Source: Anisakis pegreffii (Eukaryota > Nematoda > Chromadorea > Rhabditida > Anisakidae). From it: DNA of 64,000 nt. The position numbers and the translations under genes are program-made. Positions 1 through 10,743 of this stretch are shown piece by piece. Within the stretch, counting starts at the first letter, position 1; every line of letters starts with the position of its first letter. The notes beneath the pieces were generated by a model. The model ran no database searches, was not told the DNA's origin, and saw only the letters and a program-made list of their open reading frames with translations. The stretch lies in contig JAPYMA010001261.1 of assembly GCA_035041965.1 (NCBI GenBank), forward strand, positions 100,298 to 164,297, in the 5' to 3' direction.

Positions 1-3000
1 TAACATTCGATTCGCATTGATGTATATCGCAGAAATTTTTTCCATGTCGTCTAAACGGATGTTAATTTGTACTATGAGTGCATGGCATTTACTGCATTCC
101 AGTAATGCAGATCTTAAATTCCAGTTATTACCTCATCTGATTAATCAAGAATAATGCACTTCCCAACGGAACAAGAGAACAAATCAAGAGCATCCGAATG
201 GACCGAACTCGTAATTGCACGTCATCGTCACATTTGAATCATATGTCGCATTGTTGAAAATTAATTTCCTCTATATTTTTAAAATTTAAATGATGTCATA
301 CTGTTCTATGCCACATTAAACAATTTACTGGTGTTTTATGATAGCATATTTTTCCTTGTCTTATATCAACTGGCAGAAAAATTCAGATAATCGGCGGAAA
401 GCCACCGCACAAATGAACAGAAATTCTGATGAGACGTTGCTGAATGATAATCAGAACTGTTGATTATAAATGCACAATAGTATTGCAGAGTACCCTAATA
501 AGCACTATTAAATTCACTAATTATACTCAGTAATCACTAATTATACTAATTGTACTCAGTGTCCGGCATGAATGATCCAGTAGAGCAGAGATCTTTGATG
601 GTGCTATCTGATTTGGAACATCCGTTAGTTTCCATATCATGTTACCATAGTAATTTATGCTTTAATAAAACTACTTCCTTTTGGTGAAGACCAATGATTT
701 GTTGTGATCTGAAACTCGGTAAGCTAACATTCTTCTTAGTTGCTTGACTTTTGGATATTAATGCTTTCAGCTATCCAAGTTCCATGAAAGGAAGAGCAAA
801 GTAAGCAATGCCACGAAACCAGAGAATTTCAAAGTGTTGAGAAAAGATGTACATTGCATTCAACAAAACAACAGAAAGTAGTAAAGTTTATCAGTGGGAA
901 AATATATGAATATGGCGTTAATTATCATTTAACATCAGTTGATTGCCCATCAAAATTCGGTGACCTTATTTGCCTGTCGGTATTCGATCCAATTTTCGTA
1001 GTATAGTCCAAAATCTGTTCGAATCATCCTGTTTTCGGCTACGCTTTGATACATCTGTAAAAATTTTATCCTTCAATATAGGTCTCAAAATTTGTATTGA
1101 GAAACTGTTAAAGCCTACGACAGGTTCCATGAATTCATTATAGTGATACTGTCAATATTTTGAATCACCACCTATTGAATTATAAATGCCGTGTTGGATC
1201 GAAATGAAACTTCAATCCTTTGCAGCACAAGTGAAAATTGATTTTCAACAACACAATTGATAGAGATTTATGTTTGAGAAGATTACACTCAGCGGATGTG
1301 GATAGCTGGCAAAATATTGGTCAGCTAAAATGTCAACTATTCATAAATGTTAAGCTTTCGGTGAAATATTGCAATTAGCAAAGTTTATACAGAGAATTTT
1401 GATAAATTAGTGATATTTTTGCTGTGTTTAATTGAAATGATAATGCCATCTGAATGTAATAATGAGTGTCTAGGTTTGGCCAGATAGAACAACTACGCTT
1501 TTAGATTACGAATTCGATATGGATAACGTCTGATCAATGTCGATCAAACTCCGTAATACGTTTTGAATATTCGAAGAACAGAGTTATTGCAAATTCATTT
1601 CAACGAAAACGATTCAAACGCTTACCAGAAATGAAGAGATGGTCACATAGCGGTAAGCCGACTTGAAGTGAGAGTCGTGCCACACATTCCGGGTTAAACT
1701 GGCATACTCCTAATGCGTTTTCGCACAGTTCTGAGGTGTATCTTTATTACTGATGGCAGGCATCAACGAAGTGGTACAGGTGGAAGTTAAAGCTTTCTAA
1801 AGAATTTTGAAAAAAAGAGGTAAGAAAATGATGCGAAGAGTTTCTGTTCTGTGACACGAGTTGATCAACTAACATGATCAGGCTCACAGCTATTGATGTT
1901 TTTTCTTTCGATTCCAACTAACTCATTCAAATGAAGTAAGAAAACGGTTCGGAAGCGAAACTCGATTCATAAAAGATTAATAGTTCAGATGAGCGAAAGG
2001 GAAAGCAGCGAAGGACTAGGAGACTAGGATTGAAGCAATGAGCATACCTTCGCGGATTGAAGATGATACTGAGGCACGAGTAGTGACAAGCAAAAGAAGA
2101 CCAACGATAAAGTACGATATCATGCTCGATGATACCTGAAAGAATCTCCTCTGGAAATGAGTTGATTTATTCTCTGTGAGATACCCAAAGTTCAAGTCAT
2201 TTCATTGAACTGACTCGATATGATATTTATTCACTTCATGAGATCGCAATGAAAACAAATGAAGTTGTTGATAGTATGCACTGCGGATAGTGTTCAGAAT
2301 AGAGCGATAAGAATGAAATTGGAATGAGCAAAAGAACTATTAGATTGAACCTGAACCAAAACTGCAGAAAATGTCAAAAAAAAATGGCGAAAATGTCAAA
2401 TGCCGAAAATGTCAAATGTCAAAAATGTCAAAATATCAGAAAAATCTCAGAAATTGCAGCATTCTCTTAAGCACTGAATAGTTTTCTGCCATTTTGCTCA
2501 TTCGCTCATTATTTGGATCTTTAGCTCGCGATAACTCGCATAACCTACGAACTCGAATCAACGATACGAGTGACTTTCATTAAGCATGAACCGCAGAGGA
2601 ATTCAAGCGCTTTCGAAACAATAATCTTGCTCGCGTATTCACGCTCCTAATGTGAAATCACACCACTTATTGAACAATTTCAACAAAAATAAATAGATGC
2701 AATAAAACATTCAGTTGTTCCATTGCCCAAGAATTATTCATATATTCGACGGCAGCACGAGTGCATGATCATTTTTAAGATCTGAGCCATTACCACAATT
2801 GTTTGCATCGTAAAGTCTCTGCCATGAAATCAACTCTCTCAAAATTGAACCAATCAAAACGATTGTCCGAATGGCCTGCGGCTCAAAACCCATACAGATT
2901 TGGCCGGATACACACTATACCTCGTCGTCATTTAGACGTTCAGCTGCCGGACTAAACCAACTAACAATATGGGATCCATAAATAATATCCAGCCAATTGG

Positions 3001-3594
3001 TTACCATAAATATCTTCCTATCGCAATGTCACCGATTAGCACCGAACGAGCTTGAAGTGAAGACAATGAATTAGTGGGGAACATGACAGAGATGCTGGCG
3101 AATCTTTAGGTCATGAAGAAATTGAAGGCAACTGAACAAAATGGGGAGGAGTATCATCAGTATAACTTTGTTCTCACATAAATATACTCGCAATCCATCA
3201 TCATGTGTGAAGTTTTGTAATTGCTATTTTGAAGAGTGTCGCAAAAAATTTTAATCCAAACTTTTCATTTGAAGATGAACGCATGCTGAAGCATTTGCAT
3301 TTGAGCACTTAACAAGGCAATTCTTGAATATTCACTGCACAAAAATCCTGTATAATTCATCAATTGGCAATTTTCTGGCACAGCAATTCAATAGCGGATT
3401 TGCAGGCGTTTAGCAGTCGAAGCGAATGAAAATCCGCATTGGATTTAGAAGAAAGCTTAGTGACTTGACTATCATGTTGAAAACGACGATCAAACCAACG
3501 TTGAAAACGATCGGATCGGTCAAGTGTCGTTCAGTTATCACTGAAAAATGAGAGACAAGAAGCAAGTCGCTAGTGAATAAACTGAGGTGCACTC
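1..3594. other. Non-coding stretch, no gene recognised
   Basis: I see no coding frame, RNA gene or mobile element that I can support here. All frames are broken frequently on both strands. The only visible structure is a short AAATGTC-type repeat near 2.4 kb, listed separately. Confidence 0.5.
2368..2430. repeat. Short degenerate AAATGTC tandem repeat
   Basis: The heptamer AAATGTC or a close variant recurs about five times over some 60 bases. It is a small simple-sequence expansion with no sign of a role. Confidence 0.6.
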
Positions 3595-3939
3595 TTAGAA
3601 TTCAATTTTCAGATGCACTTGTTCGTATTCTCGGATGAATTCGTTCATATTCCATGTACATGTTGATAGTTTCATGAACTCTACTGGATAGAAAGTTGAG
3701 TGAATATCCGCCGGGAACCAACCGCCACTCGACTGAAGTGACACATTCAAATTGCAATAATGAAACATTAAGGAATGCTTGAAAACGTTAGGCTGAAATT
3801 TTGCAAAAAAATTCATTATATGAATGCGCATAATAAGAATTTGCTGACTGTGAGTGACAGAATGAAATGTAATGGAAGGAATTTCTGACAACGTTATTGA
3901 AACGATTCTATGGAATTGACTATTCAGGCAGATAGACAA
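3595..3939 (-). CDS. Unidentified 114-codon open frame
   Basis: I do not recognise this frame. It is longer than expected by chance in A+T-rich DNA. Its second half has a protein-like composition, with a Trp-Phe-Pro stretch, a Cys-Thr-Trp stretch and an acidic C-terminal end. There is no signal peptide or membrane segment. It lies about 0.8 kb from the decayed frames at 4.7-6.9 kb on the other strand. It may be a remnant exon or a chance frame. Confidence 0.18.
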   Translation of the reverse strand: MSICLNSQFHRIVSITLSEIPSITFHSVTHSQQILIMRIHIMNFFAKFQPNVFKHSLMFHYCNLNVSLQSSGGWFPADIHSTFYPVEFMKLSTCTWNMNEFIREYEQVHLKIEF

Positions 3940-4728
3940 GTGGAAGACACGAACGGAATGAATATTATGAACTCAAGTAGCTCACTAAGAATATGAGGAG
4001 TGTTTCGTGTGAGTTGTCTTGCTTGCTAGCATGCGATTCGGTTGCATTGTCGGTACCACCCACATCATGTCTCGAGATGAATTCATAATCTTCAGGAAAA
4101 AATTAATTTTCTACGAGATGAAGGAAAATATTAATTTTTCACGAAATAGAGGAAGATGAAGATAATCAACCGTGGCATGAAAATTTCTGAACGACTTTAA
4201 ACTCAGCAGCAGCTTATTGATGGTAAATTCACAGTTCAGAGATCAATAATTCTCTTCTCTGGATCATTCACGGAGTTTGTGACTGCTAGAAATTTTTCAA
4301 ATACTACTTTTTATTTCATTTTCGAAATCACCTGTCATTTTTGAAGTCACCGGTAATGAAGCATGTCATTCATGAGCACAAATTAACAACGTGAATCAAC
4401 ACTGTCGTCAGTTGGCACCCATCAACATTTGTGCTTGATCTACTAAGATATTAAGTCTCCATCAACTGATCATGGCAATCGTCTCCGCTGGTTTTCAGAG
4501 CGATTCTCTCAGAGCGGATTTTTTTTGAATGGACTTCGAACGAATTTTCGAACCATCTCAATTTTCGCTTGAATGGGTTCGGAAGACAGCTCAGACTGCA
4601 TCAATTTTGAGTGTGCAGTGAAGCAGCCCCTATGAAATCAGCATCAGCTGAATGATCAAGAGACAATTTGAATAGAGCACTAGTAGAAAATATTCAATTT
4701 TAACGAAACCAATCCAAAATTCGAAAAA

Positions 4729-6913
4729 ATGCCTAGCAATAAGCAATCGTATATGCACACTGTGAAGCAAAATCGGTGCCAGAGTGGAAATCCTCCACAG
4801 GTTGAGTTAATGCTTTATCGTTTGACTGTAACAAATCGCCAGGATTTACAATATACTATAGAGGATTTTGAACAATTTGTTCAAGAGTGTGACAGCAAAA
4901 CAAAGCTGAAGGCTGAATGCTTTTGAGAAAGCTTAGAGTCAGATGGGCTGAGATTTAATTCAACATGCTTGCATTGATCTTCACAAAAGAGCGAAGCGCA
5001 TATTGTTGTGGTTTCTCGTGATGTGCCATAGTGCAACAGAAACTTTCATCAGTGTGAATTCAATAATGACCTTAGAGAATTTTTGAATTATTTGAGTTAT
5101 GTGCAAAGCGTTGTTCGAGTTAAGGAACCGTGAATTGGATTATGTTGTGAGTGAGAAGTTCACAACAACAGATAACTGGATGAAATTAGAAGAAAATACT
5201 GATCCGTGTTTTGGCAGAATCCATTCTAATTCAGTAGTTATTAGTTACGGTATACATTGAGCGATTTTCACGCGATTTTGATATTATGAACATACACTTA
5301 GCCGAGTTCACTCACATTCACAATATTCTTCCTTGAGTGTACCCATTAAATAAGTCTCTTTACGGTCGTTTTGAACCAAATAAAACTTGACTTGATGATG
5401 TGACCGTATTATGGAAGTTTGAAAGCTGCAGACAGAGTGCAAAATGGAAAAGTCATTTCCTGAATGAAAATATCTTCGGGATGAGTTATGCAAGATGGTC
5501 ACACTGGTTCTCAACTCAAACTAATCAAGAACAGAATTCCGCCTTGCAAAAAACGCTATAAAACTAACGTTAAGTGTGAAAATCAGTGGAAATGACAAGT
5601 GAAATTGAATGAGGACTATCATTAAGGAACGAACGGCATTCTTCCAGGAAGCGGAACGATTTCGCTATCAGTTAATCAGAGAATTTCCCAATTCAATTTT
5701 CCAATTGAAACTGCACAGAAATTAAGCGTTAAACTTGGTGAGCGTTACTTCGAATGAAATGAATTTTATGAACATTCACTGGTCATGAACGGTCCAAAAG
5801 CAGAATCGATCTCCTGGATACCAGATGAATTTGTTAGCAATCATAGCGTTTGTGAGCAGATAACGTCGACAACAATGCAAAATCCTTTTAACGATGCATT
5901 TGCATTTTCAGAAAAACTAGCATTGCATTGAGGTAATGGGATTTCCGAGACGATAGGATTACGCTGTGGCGAAAAATGGGATTCGTTTGAGGCATTTTAT
6001 CGTTTCTTTATTCTTCATGTGAAACACCATTCAACGTGATGAATGGAAGAAAACTCTATAATGCCGCAAAAAAATCATCCCAAAGAAGCTCTACGTATTG
6101 CTTGAATTTGCAAAACATAACTGGAATAAACCATTCACAAATGGTAATTTAGTTTCACGTTAATGCAACGATGGATGGTGAATTCACTAATAGTAAGTTT
6201 GACTAGAGGAGATTCACATGGAAGTGTTGCAGAATGAACCGAAAGACATTGGTGTGCATATATCAGTAAACTGGAATGGAAGAATTGAGAAAAGTTGTCG
6301 TTACAAAATTTTACGAATGCAACCACCAACCTGCATCACTGAGATAGAATGTTATCTGATTGTGAGCAAAAATTTGTGACAAAAGGAAAGGAAGACATTT
6401 AAAAAAGGCAAACCAATTAGATTTCGTTCTAAAAGCACTGTAAAATTGCATTCGGCCGATGAAATAGAGATTTTCGCCAGTGACAAAAAAAAAGATGATT
6501 TTTGAGCAATGCGCTGAAATCTCGACGAATAGCTAGCCACACAACACACTCTACAACACCTCACCAATCACTTTGACGGTAAACATTCATTAGGGACCGA
6601 GTGAAATTGAATGTGGAAGTTTTTTGAAGCTCTAAGCAGCCTGCAGCTGTTTTGAAAAGCACATAGAAAAGTTTGCTGATGATGATAATTCAGTCAATAT
6701 TGGTGCAATAGATGAATTTTTAAAGCTGTCGAAAAAAGGCTCCAAAACCTCAGCAATACCGGTGGTGTCAGATGAATTCGGTCGATTTTTCGAATTCAGA
6801 TTCCGACTGAATGACTTGAAAGTTGGTGGAAATGCTGAATTTCTAAGTTTGGAAAAAATGAATTTGATCAGATTCCGATCGAAAATTTTTCAAGTTCCAC
6901 TTAGAAAAGTCTA
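4729..6913 (+). pseudogene. Decayed coding-like region, family uncertain
   Basis: Several plus-strand frames read like protein but are cut by in-frame stops and frame changes. The first (4729-5155) starts with ATG and stays protein-like through three internal stops; it holds TIEDFEQF and AHIVVVSRDV, which faintly resemble a MATH domain. A second follows in another frame at 5101-5260. A third runs through two TGA codons at about 5625-6040. The last (about 6652-6913) is a 90-codon open stretch without an early ATG. No consistent set of splice sites joins them. I read this as one or more dead genes; a divergent multi-exon gene is the alternative. The MATH suggestion is weak. Confidence 0.28.
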
Positions 6914-9900
6914 GTGCATCATGTATACGATGTAAGTTCGTTCGGTGACCATCATTAGTGCATGATAAGAAAGGGAACGCCAATGTACGATGGAAGTCAT
7001 CATCATGTATGTGCATGTACCAAAGTAAGATATCTCTAAGAGTCGAATAAATCCTGGTGTCAACATCTTGTTTGTTTGCTGATCAAACGATTCCGCTCCT
7101 AATTGCTTCATCTTTGGCCATTTTATTGCTCATGATGTGCTCACGATGTGCGTCTAATAGATTCGTTCGCGTGTTTATGACACATCTCTCGATTCAGCCC
7201 AAAAACACTCACCACTCGAATATTCTCGTCTATTACGTTACCGTCCTCATCTCCATTTCATTGGCATCCCATCTATAAATTGGAGCAATTCATAAGGTTA
7301 GTGTCTGAGCTCAGCTTTTATCCTTGACCATAACCACTGTAGATTGTCATCAGATTGAAATTTTATCTGTAATTTTATCCAGAAACGTTATGCAAGAGCT
7401 CTTATCGAAATTTTTGTATGTGACATTCATAAGATATCACTCTGCGTGAAAGTATACATGAATGTTACTGAGTCAATCTTAGAAATAGTATCACCTAACT
7501 GTAATTATTATGAAATTGGTTTTTCATTTCACAATTGCTTACGTTGTCGTCGATTCGTTCGGTAGCGAATTGATAATGATTTCTAACGGAAGGAGCCAGA
7601 TTCCCAGAGGACCTCATATGATTGGCCGAAACAGAAACAGGACTTCATATAATTAGCCGAAACAGGACTCCGTATAATCAACCGATGTTTTTCGGCGTAT
7701 TCACAATTTGCCCAATATAAACTCGACTAATTCATTTGTGAATGCGTCCAGGAAATTAACTGAAGTTAAAAAAAACGGCACAAATTCGGAATGTGTTTTA
7801 GATTATTGTCTGGGCAGTAGTGTTCCATGCATTGATGATCATGTTGACGTTCGATGATATGCGAAGAATAATGTGCGGCGTTTTGTTTCGGTTTTATTGC
7901 TTGTGACAGACTGATAAAAACATGGCGCATCGTGTTTATGGGCAAAATAAAGAGAAGATACTGAATAGGTGGTAATAAAGAATTGAGCGTACTGAATAGA
8001 GCAGCTATCAGAATTGATATTGGTGGAAAAAAGCAAGCATTTTGTTATTAGATAAAAGGACGACGTACTGATTAGCCATTAAATCGACTCCGATTTGGTA
8101 TGTTCGCTGCACAAAAACACAGTGCATTAAGTGCGCATCGATCCTCCTTACTGACAGACCTCTTTGCGGATTTGCGCACTTCTTTCCAATTGCACTCACT
8201 CCTCAGTTGATATTGCGTTCTTCACGTCGAGAGTTTTCAATGTTGTTGGCATCAGGTGATTGCCAGCGTTTCGTGACTGAGTACTATTGAATTAATTTTA
8301 AAGTCTCGAAGTTATTTGACTTATTCGTGCCATCGCTCCTTTACTGAAAGCATCGTTGAAAGCAATAATATTATTCGTTGAAGACGGTTGCTTGAATGTT
8401 TCTACTCAAACGTTGTTAAATTTACAGCGGTGATCAATTTGAAGGTCTCGAGTGATCATTACGAATTGATTTTTTTTTGCATTCATTGTTAGAACTGCGA
8501 ACAAATCGCCCATTGTCCACAGTATCCCTCACTTGTTGCAATGCAAAGCAATCGAAATATCTCAGTATTAAGTGCGATTTCCTCATCAGTGAAAACTTTT
8601 AGAATTGAGAAGAATTTTTCACCTTCACTTGCATAAATGACTGCAAATGGTTGACAAAAGTGAATTATGGGATAGCTAGCATCCATCCATTCGTCCGTCT
8701 GTTCGTTTGGTTTGAGTGCTGAGCAACACTGAAACAAACCGAATGAACAAACTACTCTACGTATAATATTAGTGATATTAGGTGCTAAAACAGAGACAAA
8801 AGCTAGTGGAAAAGGAAAAAAAACAGCATTCCTCTATTGATTCAACGGAATGAATGGTAAACAGGCTTAACCGCTAACTGGCCGTTCTCGTATTGTCATT
8901 CACACTAAATTGTCAGTTTTCATCGCTTTTTCTAAATACCATCGACACCGCGTTGAACTGAACGTAATGGATGCTGCTTGCGAGATAATTTCTCTGTTGT
9001 TTGTTTAGCTCACGGCAAGCCATAATTATCCGATGAGGATATCCATGATCCAATATGCTATGCATACTTGTTTCTCATTTCTGTGCTCGTTCGTATTTCA
9101 TTTCCTTTAATGGTTTTCTTTCACGAGTGAAGCTTTTTAAATTAATCGTTGACAGAAACAAATACGGAAGAACATGTACTACTACTCGTCAGGAAGTGCT
9201 CTTTTAAGGGCGTATGTGATGGTCTTTCTGATTTCTGAGTGATCTGGTTGAGGCATGTGAGGTATCCAGGGATAGGATGGTATTCTCCATTAGCCAACTG
9301 ATGTGATGTGTTCATCTTCAGTTAGATGATTGGGATGAAATTTTTGATTGCAGAGAATACATATTGCCGACAGTTTCTGGAATAATACAATGGTCTTAGC
9401 CTTAACATTAGCAAAATTCATTCTCAATGGGCACAGTGAAGAGATGAATATCTAAAAGAATAATTCGATGAATGTTCAATCGGAGATTCACGATATCGTC
9501 GTTATGGACGACGTATTTCTAATGTTCCCCATTACCATATCATGGGCTCATGGTGCATTATAAGAAATTTTTTGTTCGTCAACGAAAACAGTTGCGTAAT
9601 TGATCATAATGGTGGCAGCTGCCTGTCAAAAACACATCAGAAGGTTTTGACTGTCACAGTAATTGATAGTGATGTGCAGCAATTTTAGAAAATGATTTTG
9701 AGTTAATTGAAACGATGAAATTATCATTTTAGAGTTATTTCGATGTGCTGCAAAAACGAGAAATATGAAAAAATCAAACAATCTAAAAAGATTTTTTACG
9801 TTTCGACAGAACTGTGGGAATCCATTGGTGATCATGGATTATATTGAGATGATGTTGTGATGTGTGTGTGTGTTACATGGATATGTTCATCTCATGAAAT

Positions 9901-10743
9901 TGCTTACACTCAATACTCTCTAATTCGAACGATAATTGAACTCGGAATTGACACCATAATGCGATTACTATGCTCATGAGCGATTCGTTGGTTGGTTGAA
10001 TGAAATCTAGTCGTAGTAGTGGATAAATTGTCATCCAAAAAAAAGCGAATGGATGAACGTATCGCTTTAAAAATGCATTTCTTGTTTAGCCGTCCATGCG
10101 CTCCCCTGATCATTTCGTATGCAGTGCACTCTCAATTTCACTCGTATCAATTGCGATTCTTTATCTGCATTTGCAATGCCGTGTTACTTACTACTATTGT
10201 TGTGCGGTGTTATACCCGGAAGCTGGCCGAGATTTGCGTATGATCGTAGAGTTCTTCACGGTTCTTGTCTGCCAATAAACAAGTATTTGTACTCGGCTAT
10301 GAGCCTACTTCAGAACTTCGAAGTATTTCAATGTAAAGATGAAGATGACTATCAAGAAATCTTTACTTTCAACTGAAGTTGCGAGACATTGATTCTGGAA
10401 GATAGCTGGATTTTTTTCTGTTCGTTTTAGCTAGTAGCACGTTTGGGACTATAGGATTCGATGCATTTTTTGAATGGAAAGTGGCTATCCACTTGTGATA
10501 AATGATGATACCTTCAGCTATAATATAGACATGAGTGAGTGTTGTTGAAGTGAATAATTTGGTTTTGTTGTTGTGATATAACACCCAAGAGATTTGAAGA
10601 ATGAGCAGCAGCACTTGATGAATCTCGATCATTCGATCGTTGCTGCTGTGCTCCAATGCATTTTTCGCCAATAATTCAAGCCGTATCATTGCATACGAGC
10701 CGGAGCACAATGATTGATGTTTAAACGATGTAATTGACTAGAG
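6914..10743. other. Intergenic stretch with chance-sized frames only
   Basis: Apart from the tandem repeat at 7.6 kb I can assign nothing here. Open frames at 7057-7278, 10019-10376 (three overlapping) and, on the minus strand, 10369-10710 (113 codons) are hydrophobic or low in information and match no family I know. A run of TG dinucleotides sits near 9.86 kb. The end of this stretch must hold the promoter of the four-domain LC8 gene, but I recognise no core promoter motif. Confidence 0.4.
7608..7684. repeat. Three degenerate tandem copies, about 26 bp
   Basis: A unit resembling GACTTCATATAATTAGCCGAA is repeated three times with a few substitutions and one small insertion, followed by unrelated sequence. 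Confidence 0.65.

Noticed and set aside
4924..5155. Possible TGA recoding (selenocysteine or alternative code), because several interruptions of the protein-like frame are TGA
   Set aside because: The four-domain LC8, receptor and transporter genes all end in TGA at sensible family ends, and a TAG also interrupts the frame, so decay is simpler.
7608..7684. CRISPR-like spaced repeats
   Set aside because: Only three degenerate head-to-tail copies without unique spacers, in an animal-type genome.
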